Shown here: positions 23,036 to 35,313 of the stretch, piece after piece
How the letters are laid out: each line of letters opens with the position of its first letter
Numbering within the stretch: position 1 is the stretch's first letter
Assembly: GCA_003254905.1 (NCBI GenBank)
Contig: QANU01001109.1
Coordinates: 62,001-126,000, forward strand
Reading direction: 5' to 3'
From: Nissolia schottii
Lineage: Eukaryota; Streptophyta; Magnoliopsida; Fabales; Fabaceae
DNA: 64,000 bases
Program-made: the position numbers and the translations under genes
The notes under the pieces: model-generated
Told to the model about the DNA's origin: nothing
The model's input: the letters and a program-made list of their open reading frames with translations, nothing else
Database searches by the model: none

Positions 23036-26000
23036 ATGGCATCAGCAAGCAGAGCAGCAAACTCAGTACCCCCACAACAACAACAACAACAACAACAGCA
23101 GCAGCAACAGCAGCAGCAATTCCACAACACCGCCACAGCAACAACGTCATCGAAACGCACCGTATACACCACCAACATCAATCACAACGACTCGTCCATC
23201 AACAAGGCCATCGCGCAGTACACGGAGGACGCGCGCCTCCACGCCGTCTTCGAGCAGTCCGGCGAGTCTGGCAAGTCCTTCGACTACTCCCACAGCGTCC
23301 GCGCCGCCTCCGACGCCGTGCCGGAGCAGCAGATCACCGCCTACCTCCTCAAGATCCAGCGCGGCGGCCTCATCCAGCCCTTCGGCTGCATGATCGCCGT
23401 CGACGAGCCCTCCTTCCGCGTGCTCGGGTACTCCGACAACGCCCGCGAGATGCTCGGCATATCGCCGCAGTCGGTCCCGTCGCTCGACCGCCTCCCCGGC
23501 ACCGCCCCCGACGAGACGCTCGCCGTCGGGGCCGACGTGCGCGCCCTCTTCACCCCCTCCAGCGGCGTCCTGCTCGAGAGGGCCTTCGGGGCGCGCGAGA
23601 TCACGCTCCTCAACCCGATTTGGATCCACTCCCGGAGCTCCGGGAAGCCCTTCTACGGAATTCTGCACCGAATTGATGTCGGAATTGTCATCGATTTGGA
23701 GCCGGCGAGGACCGAGGACCCGGCGCTGTCCATCGCCGGCGCGGTGCAGTCGCAGAAGCTCGCCGTGAGGGCGATTTCGCAGCTGCAGTCGCTCCCCGGT
23801 GGGGATGTGAAACTCCTGTGTGACACTGTGGTGGAGAGTGTGAGGGAATTGACCGGCTATGATAGGGTGATGGTGTATAAGTTCCATGAGGATGAGCATG
23901 GTGAGGTTGTTGCCGAGAGCAAGAGGCCGGATTTGGAGCCTTACATTGGTTTGCATTACCCTGCTACTGATATACCTCAGGCTTCGAGGTTTTTGTTCAA
24001 GCAGAATAGGGTTAGGATGATTGTGGATTGCCATGGCTCCCCTGTGAGGGTGGTGCAGGATGAGGCACTTGTGCAGCCCTTGTGTTTGGTTGGATCCACG
24101 CTGCGTGCCCCGCACGGATGCCATGCCCAGTACATGGCCAATATGGGGTCCATTGCTTCGTTGGCTTTGGCGGTTATTATCAATGGGAACGATGAGGAGG
24201 CTGTTGGCCGCAGCTCAATGAGGCTGTGGGGATTGGTTGTTTGCCACCACACCTCCCCTAGGTGCATCCCTTTTCCGCTGCGGTATGCGTGCGAGTTCTT
24301 GATGCAGGCCTTTGGGCTGCAGCTGAATATGGAGCTTCAGTTGGCAGCGCAGTCGTTGGAGAAGCGCGTTTTGAGGACGCAGACTCTGTTGTGTGACATG
24401 CTTCTTAGGGACTCTCCCACTGGCATTGTTACTCAGAGCCCTAGTATCATGGACTTGGTGAAGTGTGATGGAGCGGCTCTGTACTACCAGGGAAACTACT
24501 ATCCACTGGGTGTCACTCCGACCGAGTCTCAGATAAGGGATATTATAGAGTGGTTGTTGGCCTTCCATGGAGATTCGACGGGTTTGAGTACTGATAGCCT
24601 GGCTGATGCTGGGTACCCTGGGGCTGCCTCACTTGGGGATGCGGTTTGTGGGATGGCTGTTGCTTATATCACTGAAGAGGATTTCCTTTTCTGGTTCAGA
24701 TCGCACACGGGAAAAGAGATCAAATGGGGTGGAGCAAAGCATCACCCGGAGGACAAGGATGACGGACAGAGAATGCACCCCCGTTCTTCGTTCAAGGCAT
24801 TTTTGGAAGTGGTAAAAAGCCGTAGCCTGCCATGGGAGAACGCGGAAATGGATGCAATTCACTCTTTGCAGCTTATTCTGCGAGACTCGTTTAAAGATGT
24901 CGATCATAGCAATTCAAAGGCTGTTGTACATTCCCATTTGGCAGGACTGGAGTTGCAAGGGGTAGATGAACTAAGTTCTGTGGCTAGAGAAATGGTAAGA
25001 TTGATAGAAACTGCAACTGCTCCCATATTTGCTGTTGATGTTGATGGACGCATAAATGGGTGGAATGCAAAGGTCTCCGAGTTGACAGGACTCCTAGTTG
25101 AGGAGGCCATGGGGAAATCATTGGTTCATGATCTTGTGTACAAGGAGTCTGAAGAAATTGTAGAGGAGCTTCTCTCTCGTGCTTTAAGAGGTATTCTTTC
25201 TAAGGCTCTGCTTTTTGTTTTTGGTCAATTCATTGAGTTTATTAGGTAGGAGTACTCTGACTAAACAAACCTTTAGGATGGGCAATGCCAATCTTACCAT
25301 TTTTAGTTTGCCAAAGTTGTAGTTCTAAACACTGTGGCTAATACTTAGCACAAGAGTGCATGATACTTTAATAAACAGTCAACTGGAATGCAATTGTTTC
25401 TTGCAAGTTAAATAACTACCATTTCCAAATCACAATCACAAATTAATGGATGCACAGCACAATCAAGCAATTGATAGTCACGCCATTTGTAATTCAATAA
25501 ATACTGCCAGGTGGCCATAGACTTCAACTGGTTAATAATGCAATGCCTATAAAAAATTGAAAGGAAAGAAGAAAAGGGAAACTATCATAGTCCAATTCAG
25601 TGTCATCTTTTGTCTGTTGATTAGCAGTCATGTTATTTTGGCATTAGGGGTCTGCTTGGTCTGAGTAGGTGAAAAGTGGGAAGGTGAAAATTTTCAAAAA
25701 AATTACTTTACACTTGCTTAGTATAAAAAAAGCACGAGTTCAAAATAAAATGTGCCCATTCTCTCTGGACCGTAACTTTTGTTGATAACCATTTTCACTC
25801 CATCCTCTTTTTTCCACTTTTCTATTTTCACTCAACCAAGCAGACACTATGTCATTGAGCCTAGAAGTAAACTGCTATCCACTGACTAAGGACTATCTAG
25901 CTTTGTTTGGCCTTAGAAAAAGTAATGCATTGACGAGTGGCTGTACAATGAGATAACCTGAATTTAATTAGTACAGGTGAAGAAGATAAGAATGTTGAGA

Positions 26001-29000
26001 TAAAAATGAAGACATTTGGCCCAGATCAGCAAAGTAATGCAGTTTTTGTAGTGGTGAATGCTTGCTCCAGCAAGGATTATATGAATAATATAGTTGGAGT
26101 ATGCTTTGTTGGTCAGGATGTTACTGGTCAGAAGGTTGTAATGGACAAATTCATTAACATACAAGGTGACTACAAGGCTATTGTACATAGTCCAAATCCA
26201 TTGATCCCTCCCATTTTTGCATCAGATGACAACACTTGTTGCTTAGAGTGGAACACTGCCATGGAAAAGCTTACTGGTTGGGGCCGTGCAGATGTCATTG
26301 GAAAAATGTTGGTTGGAGAGGTTTTTGGCAGTTGCTGTCAATTAAAGGGCCCAGATGCTATAACAAAGTTTATGATTGTCTTGCATAATGCTCTTGGTGG
26401 ACAAGATACTGATAAATTCCCCTTTACATTTCTTGACCGGCATGGAAAGTACGTGCAAGCTTTCTTGACTGCAAATAAGAGGGTTAACATGGATGGTCAG
26501 ATTATTGGAGCATTTTGCTTTTTGCAAATTGTGAGTCCTGAACTTCAACAGGCTCTGAAAGTCCAGAGACAACAGGAGAAGAATTGCTATGCTAGGATGA
26601 AAGAGTTAGCTTATATTTGTCAAGAAGTAAAGAATCCTCTGAGTGGCATACGCTTTACGAACTCTCTTTTGGAGGCTACTGGCTTGACTGATGAGCAAAA
26701 ACAGTTTCTTGAGACTAGTACTGCTTGTGAGAAGCAGATGTCAAAGATAATACGGGACATTGACCTGGAAGGCATTGAAGATGGGTGAGTTTTCTGACAA
26801 ATCATTTAAAATCTGTTTAATTTTGTGGTGAACATTGTTTGAGTTTTAAATTTGGCTTTTATAAATCCAACATCTCTCGTGTGAAAGACTGCTAACTACG
26901 CTTGAAATATGACCAAAATAACATGCTCACAATTCAAAGCTGTCTTGTAATGAAATAGAATAACTGGAATTTTCAGATCAGATGTAATTTGATTTGTGAG
27001 TCTGAAAGCAATACACATTTCAGGCCTGGCAGGTTTTCACGTGAGAGGTATTTGATATATAAAAGCTTTGCCTTGGCCCTTGCTTAGTAGTAAGAGGTCA
27101 ACTGGCTTTTTTCACGTTATATGATTTGTAAGGCATGTTATTATGCTATTGGATAACAGTAAATTTGCATTTGTCAATCAGATCTTTCCACGATTTTATG
27201 TCAAATAAACTTATCTAATAATGCTAAAGATATAATCTGGTATATTTATTAAGTTCACTATATAGTATTTTTTCCTCCGTATGAATAGTCTTTGTACTAT
27301 TTGATAATGCTGACTGGTTGTTGCTAAAGAATGAAAACATGAAAATTGCTTTATATTCTGAAAACGATGGAAAGAAATAACTAGCTGATGGATACCTTAA
27401 GTTCTCTAGAATCTAGGTATAGCTTGTTTTTATCTACTATTCTAACATATAGCAATCTCCCGGCTTTCAGTGCGTAGTTTTGGATCATAACAGGATGAAA
27501 AATGAAGAGTTGATAATGTCTGTTAGAATATTAGTAGCTATCTAATAATTTAATTTGTAGATTCTTTTATCCTTCTTCATCCTGTTCATTATCGGAGGTT
27601 TAAAAATGTCTCATTCGTAGTTTATGATGATTTTTGGAATTTGCAAGCGTTAGGTCATAATGGTGTTATTATCTCTTGCTCCCCCTTCCAAAAAGGGTGA
27701 AAATTAACTTATTGCAGCAACCCCAAAATATTTCTTTTCGATCCTCCTTTTATAATTGGCTTTGTCTGTATCAATGTTTTATCAATATGCCATGAAGTTT
27801 TGTGATGTTTTGCTTTGATCAAATAAAATTAGCAGCTTTTGTTGCCTCTTGGATATTATGCCATGAATACCAGAAGTTTGTCAAACCCCCTTGTTTTACA
27901 TTTTTGCCCATGATGTTTTGGAATGAAGTTTTGTTATTCCACGAGTCTTGTGATCTTTTTCTTTCATCTGGCAATATAAAGCAGCATCAGTTGCCTATTT
28001 GATTTGTTAGATGCCCTTGTCTTACAGGTTTGCAGAATTTGTGTACTATGATGCTAGATGCTGCTAGATTACAGGTTTCCACACTAATCGATATGTGCAA
28101 TGCCTTCTTTCTAGATATCTAACATTGGGGAAGTGTACATATCATGTAAATATCAAATATCAGTTCTATCTCAATATGCTAGTGGGTTGATACTTTCATG
28201 TTTCACAGACCCTTGGTAGATAGCTTCAGTGTGCTTGCTTAATGTCTTTCTAAACTTACTGCATCAGATGAATTTAGCGAAGGGCAAGATTCATAACTTT
28301 ATTTCCTTTTTGGAGTTAGGTCATTGGAGCTAGAAAAGGGGGAATTCTTGCTTGGGAATGTCATAAATGCAGTTGTTAGCCAAGTAATGTTACTGCTAAG
28401 AGAAAGAAATTTACAGCTGATTCGTGATATTCCTGAAGAAATCAAGACATTGGCTGTTTATGGTGATCAATTGAGGATTCAACAAGTCTTGGCTGATTTC
28501 TTATTGAATATGGTGCGCTATGCACCATCTCCAGATGGCTGGGTAGAGATTCTTGTACGTCCAAGAATAAAACAAATTTCTGATGGACTTACTCTTCTCC
28601 ATGCTGAATTTAGGTATCATGGAAATGATCTTGAAATCATTTCATTATTTCTTTCCTCAAATAAGTGTTGCAAATGAAAATCACTGCCTCTTTAAGCCTT
28701 AGGTTTAAATTCTGCCATAATATGACAATGTGGATTTTGAATATTCTGAACCGGAGTAGTTTGCTATCCTAAAATCTAAGGGTGTGTTTTGTTGTTGTTT
28801 CCATTTCCTGCTTGCAGTTTGTTTCCTAATTTTTAGGATTTTGTGCAAGAAATAGTGAAAACAAGAAAATCATGTTTCATGTTTTTGGTTCTTGTTTCCA
28901 CCATTTCCTTCACAAAATCATGCAAAATAAGAAACAAACTGAAAAACAGAAAACATAAACACAAACCAAGCACACCCTAATTTTCTCCATCTGAACTCAC

Positions 29001-29549
29001 CCCCCAAAAGGTGAAAGACACCAATGCTTTTCAAGCAACCATATAATAACTAATAATTTGTGGGTTACTGGAAAAGCCCTTTCCATGTGCTTGTAATTCT
29101 CTTGAGTAACCATAAAATGAGTTGTTTTATTGACTTGCCTTATGGTCTCATGCCATTCCACGCAATTCCTTATGCAGAGATTTCATAAATGAGAAGATTG
29201 TTTTTATCCAAAAAGATTGTATATGTTGAGCAGCTTGTAGTTTAGTGCCAAAATATTGGTGCCTGTTATTGTTTTCAAGTCGATACTATTCGAGTAATTG
29301 TGTGTTTTATTTTGATCTTTGTGAAGGATGGTATGTCCTGGTGAAGGTCTTCCTGCTGAATTGGTTCAAGACATGTTTCATAACAGCCGGTGGCTGACTC
29401 AAGAAGGCTTAGGGCTGAGCATGAGCAGGAAGATACTGAAGTTAATGAATGGTGATGTCCAATATATCAGGGAGGCAGAGCGGTGCTACTTCTTTGTTCT
29501 TCTTGAACTACCCATAACGCGGAGAAGCCACTCCAAAAGCGTCGATTAG
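23036..29549 (+). CDS. PHYB: Phytochrome B (1159 aa, 4 coding exons)
   Basis: Red/far-red photoreceptor that carries phytochromobilin, moves to the nucleus as Pfr and acts on PIF factors. Exons 23036-25190, 25977-26784, 28320-28613 and 29327-29549 sum to 3480 bases, giving 1159 aa, normal for phyB. The ATG at 23036 is chosen because the upstream in-frame codon is TTG. Order: N-terminal extension with a 15-residue Gln tract (14-28), N-PAS, GAF, PHY, two PAS repeats, and a histidine-kinase-related region. The chromophore Cys is Cys362 in [10 protein letters not shown]; Asp312 in ATDIPQ and Tyr281 in VMVYKF are present. As in other plant phytochromes the H-box lacks His (ICQEVKNPL). No frameshift or missing domain. 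Introns 1 and 3 hold MITEs. It is phyB rather than phyA by overall sequence; which paralogue cannot be told here. Confidence 0.96.
23075..23119 (+). repeat. CAA/CAG repeat coding for 15 glutamines in PHYB
   Basis: Fifteen Gln codons in a row (residues 14-28), seven CAA then a mixture of CAG and CAA. It lies in the variable N-terminal extension ahead of the conserved part that starts at the [10 protein letters not shown] region. Confidence 0.95.
25647..25847. mobile_element. MITE in PHYB intron 1
   Basis: The left end GGGGTCTGCTTGGTCTGAGT pairs with the right end, which reads GTGTCTGCTTGGTTGAGTGA on the other strand; the match continues through a GAAAA/AAGTGG block. About 200 bp long, no coding capacity. 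A TTA precedes the left end. Confidence 0.7.
26785..28319 (+). other. PHYB intron 2 (1535 bp)
   Basis: A long intron with donor GTGAGT and acceptor TTAG. I found no element ends or coding sequence in it. Open frames such as 27802-28002 are T-rich chance frames. Confidence 0.8.
28780..28977. mobile_element. MITE in PHYB intron 3 with TAA target duplication
   Basis: The element begins GGGTGTGTTTTGTTG and ends AACCAAGCACACCC, which are inverted. TAA lies directly on both sides (28777-28779 and 28978-28980), as for Tourist/PIF-Harbinger insertions. The interior is a diverged palindrome of GTTTCC and GGAAAC-like words, the same design as the element in the LdpA-like gene (1937-2298). Confidence 0.75.
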
Positions 29550-30520
29550 GTATTTTGCAAGTGTAAGATTACAAGCCCAGGCACTACATCTCATGTTGAC
29601 CATTAGATAGTCCATTGTCATATACTCAGATTAAGCTCACCTAACAAGGCGATTTGAGGGACAGAGCTTTTGAACAAGCTGATTTGGTCAAAGATTATCC
29701 CAATCACATGTACTTGTACCGTGTTGGATTGTTGTTTTGCACCCTGACAAAACTTGTTTGGCATATAGCAAGACTGGTTAGTTAATTTGTAACTAAATGT
29801 AACCTAAAAATCTTACTGATAAAGTAATGGAAGATTAGACGAAATGCTGTGTCGCCAAATATGTGTACATCTTCATGGCCAAGTGGGTGTCTTGCGAAAA
29901 ATTTTCGAGCAAATGCTTACATCATTAACAGCTGCCGTGGGCTCCACTCATTGAACTGCATCCATCTCCTGGGATTGTTCTCTGTTCTGGAAGTAACTGC
30001 TTATACCATATCTGTTTCAAGTTTGCAAATAATTTGTAAAATCTTTGTCTATATCATGGTTTACTTTATTCTCTGCAAATATTGCTTTTTCTACTCCTCA
30101 CCTAATTTGCTCACCATTCTCTGTACATCCCTTTCTTCTCTGTAATATAAGCTGGGTTATCCTGTATTTTTTGGTGCTTCAGGAACACTAGCATTTTTCA
30201 AATATACCTCTCTTTCTTTATCTGTGTGTGTGTCTGTCTCTCTGTCTTTGCAGATTTATTATATTCCTCAGCAGATTAACAGATGAATTAGTCACTACTG
30301 CCAGTGCAGAAAGCAATGGAGAATGAATAACTTCTTCGAGAACTTCAAAGCCAATGTTGATTAGTGTGGATGGTTTTGATGAGCTTGAAAGCTCGTGCAT
30401 TGTTTTGTTCTTGAGCTCATTCAAATATCACAAATAGGAGAAAGTTTTATTGTCAAACTGAATTATATATTATGTGAAAGGACCGGAGAGTTCAATAATG
30501 ATCCACAATGTCATCAAGAT
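29550..30520 (+). other. PHYB 3' flank, likely 3' UTR and possible 3'-UTR intron
   Basis: The first ~300 bp after the stop are probably 3' UTR. Further on, a TCTGTGTGTGTGTC/TCTCTG pyrimidine stretch (30219-30250) runs into TTTGCAG at 30248-30254, which looks like a splice acceptor and may mark a spliced 3' UTR. This is inference only. Confidence 0.35.
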
Positions 30521-31847
30521 TATGCCTTCTCCATGTAGAGGGCGAAACACCTTACAGTTCCAACATTACAGAACAATCCATTTCTTCCTTTGAGGAAGAA
30601 CATGTCACAAAAGGTCGTGTAACATCTCTTCATAATGAAAGGCTCTTTGAGACTGCAGTGTCTTTGTATTTCTAAGCACCCGGATAAGGTTCTTGTCAAG
30701 AACTGCAGACACTCCAAATGCAGGTAAATTTTCAACTATGTAGTGCCTTATTTTATGAGTATTGACCATGATCCTTGAGTGTTTGGATTTATTTTCCTTT
30801 TAAAACATTAAATGTTATATGAGAGAGCTTTTGAGAGAGCTTTCTGAAAAATTATCAAGTGGTTTGCACTAAGTTAACATCTCCAGTATGTATACATCAT
30901 AAGAAATAGCCTTGATGATCTCTGAAAATGACACCCATTCCAATTGGCATCTGTGCTTTTATGTTTGTAGTTGTTTTTTCCCATGCCATGCAGCATTATT
31001 CAAAGCTTCTGCAATGTCTGGTTGTTGTAGTGGAAGTAATTATTGTGCTTTGAGAGGGGGAAAAAAAGGTGGGGGACTGCACGAATTAAAGTTCATGAAA
31101 TTGTATGCCAAATCTAGCCACAGAAGATGCTTCTGTGCAATTGTACACCACCACCAGTTGCTCCCTTAAAAAGATAAATCGAATTTAAAATACTGTTTCT
31201 TTGCTTGTGGCAAAATGACACTGAAGGGTGAACAATGATGAAGACATATATGGCCATTGGTGGATCATAGAAGGTGATATTAATAATAGGAGTAAAAAGG
31301 GTACCGTATAATGCATTTCATGTGCAATAAAAATCAAAAGGGTGCTTCTGGTTTGCGTTATCTGCTCGTACAAAGGGGGCAACATGGATCACAGGAGATA
31401 AGGATAACTCTGTAGGGCCAATTACCATTCACAAAAAATGACAAGCGGAAATTGATAAATACAAATCATCACAACATAAACAAATTCAAATACTAATATT
31501 ACGTATTACATGTTGAATACAATTATCATTATGTCTCAACCTATTTCCCATACTAAAGTGAATTCTACTTTTTGATTCACTAGCTTGACATGGCAAACTT
31601 TAAAGCAATGCAACTTTTACTTTATTTCCCTTTTAAATTTTAGTCCCGAATGAGAAAAGGCAGCTAGATTCTTAAAAAAAAGTTATATTATTTGTAAATA
31701 ACTTTTTTACATCAAATATAACATATCTCTTACATATAGAGGATTCTGTGTATACTTTATAAAATGGTGAAATTCTTTCACTCTTCCCTTTAAAGTAAGT
31801 AAGTTGCTCACATAAAAAGGTTATCTCTTAAGATAATTATACTCACA
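30521..31847. other. Intergenic spacer, no gene recognised
   Basis: A minus-strand open frame (30520-30735, 71 codons) and a plus-strand one (30912-31169) are present, but neither shows a domain, signal or splice context that I recognise. Confidence 0.4.
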
Positions 31848-31924
31848 TGTCAAGCCTCAAAATCGGGAATGACCGCGCGTAGGATATTTTCTCTATGAAA
31901 GCTTTATCGTGAACTAATTACTAT

Positions 31925-32451
31925 ACATGCAATTTATTTAATAACTTATTCTCATAAAATATAATAGTAGCCAATCTGAATTACATATGAATTGATATAA
32001 TAACAACTAATAATAATAATAATCATAATATTGATAAATAACATAATAATTGCCTAATACTATAAGGTATTGCTTAAGTTACCTAGAGCATCCTAATAAA
32101 TAAAAGACGGTAGACCCTAGTGCAAAGTGGAGTTCACCACTGAGTTGACAACTCACTCCTTTATCATATTGTTTTTCAAATATAGTTGAGGATTGTGATA
32201 ATGTGCTTCTCGTTTAGTAGCACCGAGGTCCAGTGTTGGTGGTGACCTCTGCTTTGCAGTGGGGTTTACCATCTTTTATTTATTAGGATGCTCCAAATAA
32301 CTTAGGTAGGACCGCACAATATTAGGTGGTTATTATTTTATTTATTATTATTATGTTTATTATTATTAGCAGTTATTATATCAGTTCAAATGTAATTCAA
32401 ATCACTTATTATTATATTTTATGAGAAGAAGTTATTAAATAAAGTGCATGT
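31925..32451. repeat. Large inverted repeat (fold-back)
   Basis: The left arm (about 31925-32145) starts ACATGCAATTTATTTAATAA. The right arm (about 32236-32451), read on the other strand, starts ACATGCACTTTATTTAATAA. The arms stay alignable for over 200 bp, including the perfect block GCATCCTAATAAATAAAAGA, with a loop of about 90 bp. A transcript of this region could fold into a long hairpin. Confidence 0.8.
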
Positions 32452-32961
32452 TCAATAATTAGGTCACAGTAGAGCTGTGTGTGTATGATTAGTATTAAGC
32501 GATATAGATATTCATATTGTTTAGTCAAATCATCAATAAAAGATCATGGTTAAGGAAAAATTCTAGTGGGAGAAGACTTATGTTAAGGAAAGGTTCTGAT
32601 TAAGGACAAGACTTGGTACTTAAAATGTTCATTGTGACGTACCTCTCTTACCTGAGAACCTTCCTAAGCATGAGATCTTAGTCTACCTTTATTTTTTCAA
32701 GATAAAACACTTAAAAGATATTAAGTCATGTTTTGCTATCAGTATCAGTTAAAGGATTAAGTTATCATGTTATGTATTTAAAAACTGTTTTCATGTGAGG
32801 ATATATAGGATAGAACCGTAAGTCATAGATAGCCTACAATTGACCTTGGTATACCTTGTATGATAGTAAAGTAGAATAAGATTCATGTAGGTGTAGGGTA
32901 AGACCGTAAAACCCAAATATGGCAGCCCGTGATGACGGTGTCATGTATCATGTAGATTAGG

Positions 32962-33117
32962 ACTAACTATCAGGAATCTATGGACTCGAGTAGTGTATCC
33001 CCAACTGTCATGCCCTGGGTACTTGGGTAGTGCATCAAAACTAACTATCAGGAATCTATGGACTCGGGCAATGTGTCCCCAATTGTCGTGGCCTAGATAC
33101 TTGGGTAGTGCGTCTAG
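32962..33117. repeat. 78-bp tandem duplication
   Basis: Two adjacent units each start ACTAACTATCAGGAATCTAT and end near TACTTGGGTAGTGC. The period is 78 bp, and the units differ at about ten positions. Confidence 0.85.
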
Positions 33118-33246
33118 GATAATGCATCATAAAGTGAAATCGTAATGCTCGGAATGTCTATCTAGAGAACTCCTAACTTGCTTATGTTCTTATATGTTTT
33201 TAAGATTATTATTATAATTATTATTGTATGAACGTTTTCATGAATG

Positions 33247-33247
<1 letters not shown>

Positions 33248-33315
<68 letters not shown>

Positions 33316-33336
33316 TGTATGTATGTATGCATGTAT
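33248..33336. repeat. (TA)n followed by (TATG)n microsatellite
   Basis: About twenty TA units pass directly into about twelve TATG units. Open frames over this stretch on both strands are artefacts of the repeat. Confidence 0.95.
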
Positions 33337-33831
33337 TGCATTTGCATGTCATGGTTAAAAATTGTCTCATGTCGCCATGGGGTTTGTCATTTACTAAGTG
33401 ATGACTCACCCCTCATCAACCTTTTTTCAAATACTGTTGACAAAGACGTGGTGCTCGTTTAGTAAATCTCAGCAATTTGGACTCTTGGTGAGCTTCATGT
33501 TGTCATGAAGTATTCTTCAGTTATTTCAATCTTTTGGATAATTTATATTCATGTCAGTCTTTAGAGTACTATAGTGGAGTACAAACAGAGTGTAGCGTAT
33601 TTTGAATTATATATATTTCGTATCTTGTAAAGGATCTTTTTATTATATTATACCATGATGTTTAATTTTATTTAAAATATTTTCTCTTTATTTATAAAAT
33701 CTGCGCATTTTTAATGATTAGTAAGCTAGGAGACTTTCGTAAGGGAACTAGTTTCTTGTGTGCCAGTAACGATTTTTGGGGTCGTTACACAAGTCCTCAT
33801 CCAATGATTCTTTGAAACATTACACATCCAG

Positions 33832-35240
33832 TGAATTTATATGCTCTTGCCTCTCAGTTTTCCATCTCCTAGTCCTAACAAAGATGTAAACTCCTCAAGT
33901 CCCTTTATAGCTTGAAACAGGCAAGCCGACAATGGTTTGAGAAACTATCATGTGTTTTACTGGGATGTGGTTTTTCTCAGGCACCACCCGATCACACTCT
34001 CTTCACCAAGTTGTCTTCTACTTCTTTCACTGCAGTCCTGTATATGTGGATGACATCATCCTTGCCGGTACTGATCTTGGTGAATTTGTCGTACTCAAGA
34101 GCATCCTGGACTCGAAATTCACTATCAAGGACTTAGGACAACTCCACTATTTTTTGGGCATGGACGTTGTGCACTCAAGAAATGGCATTTCTCTGTCTCA
34201 GAGAAAGTATTGCACTGTCCCTAACTCCAAATTGGCTTCTACAACTCTTGATCTTGTCATTTGTCTCTGCCAAGACAATGGTACTCCCTACCTGGATGTT
34301 CCATCTTATCGTCGCGTCATTTTTGTTAAGCTCCTCGATCTCACAGCCACACGTCTAGACATTACCTTTGCTACTCAACAATTGATTCAGTTCCTTGCCC
34401 ATCTTACTATGACACATCACTGTGCTGCGCTTCGTGTACTTCACTATCTCAAGGCTGCTCTCAATCGTGGCATTTTATTTCGCTGGAGCTCTGACACACA
34501 GTTTCTTGGTTTCAATGATGCCGATTGGGGTGGATGAATTGACATACGTCGCTCCATTTTCGGATTCTATGTCTTTTTTGGTGATTCCCTGGTGTTATGG
34601 AAATCAACATAGTTTCCCGTTCCTCATCTAAAGCGGAATATCGTGCGCTCGCCTCTGCCATGTGCAAACTTCAGTGGCTGGCCTATCTCTTACGAGGCCT
34701 GTTTGTCACCTGTGCACGCCCTGCAATCATCTATTGCGATAACCAGAGTGCATTGCACATTGCAGCTAATCTAGTATTTCATGAGTGAGCAAAACACTTG
34801 GACATTGATTATCACACAGTGCGCGAGAAGAGTCAGAATGGGTCCATGCGGCTTTTCCATGTATCAACACATGATTAGTGTGTTGATATATTTACCAAGG
34901 CACTTGGCCTATGTCCTTTCGCTGATTTCCTGAACAAGCTTGGCCTCGTGAATATTTTCTCCGCGTCCAGCTTGCGAGGGGGTAATGGGAATGAAAAAGA
35001 AAGTCAAAGCCATATAAATAATGCTCATGGAGAATTAGAGAAAGAGCCAACTGAAGTTGGTTAGAAATATAGCTAGAGTGTGTGCGCGCGGGCACACACA
35101 TGAGATTTGAGCGCACTACTCTTCCTTCCTTTGTATATAAATCATTTTTCATTTTCTTCTAAAAGTAAGAATTCACAATTTGTCAATTCAGTAAAGTTGC
35201 TTCAGTTTCCTCTCTTATTCTTTGCTTCTTTTGAATACTC
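33832..35240 (+). pseudogene. Broken Ty1/copia pol (reverse transcriptase-RNase H), with probable 3' LTR start
   Basis: Pieces of a copia polyprotein 3' end are readable in changing frames: [17 protein letters not shown], then YVDDIILAG (reverse transcriptase catalytic motif), [13 protein letters not shown], the RNase H start NDADWGG, then SRSSSKAEYRALASAM and YCDNQSALHIA. Several frame changes and in-frame stops (for example after DADWGG, after LVFHE and within the C-terminal IFTKALGL part) show it is dead. A polypurine tract GCGAGGGGGT at 34974-34983 is followed by TGGGAATG, the likely LTR start; the LTR end near 35240 is a guess. Confidence 0.85.
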
Positions 35241-35313
35241 AAATTTCCATGCATTTCTATTCTCACCTCGGAGGTTATAAATATTTTATTCTCATGTCAT
35301 GTGAATAAAAATA

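Larger units (their letters stand above)
31848..33789. mobile_element. LTR-like block (possible solo LTR)
   Basis: The block starts TGTCAAGCCTCAAAATCGGG and ends TTTTTGGGGTCGTTACA. The two ends are roughly inverted, as LTR ends often are, and GGGGTCGTTACA is a 3' end I associate with plant gypsy LTRs. Inside are a fold-back (31925-32451), a 78-bp tandem duplication (32962-33117), and AT and TATG microsatellites. A clean 5-bp target duplication is not visible, so the boundaries are uncertain. Confidence 0.4.

Noticed and set aside
23147..24124. A 325-codon open frame on the minus strand
   Set aside because: It lies wholly antisense to PHYB exon 1, in its GC-rich part where stop codons are rare. 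The peptide is low in complexity and resembles nothing.
32962..33117. CRISPR-like direct repeats
   Set aside because: Only two long adjacent units without spacers, in a plant retrotransposon setting.
33162..33462. Open frames over the TA/TATG repeat
   Set aside because: Tyr/Ile and Met/Tyr/Val/Cys repeats on both strands are produced by the microsatellite itself.
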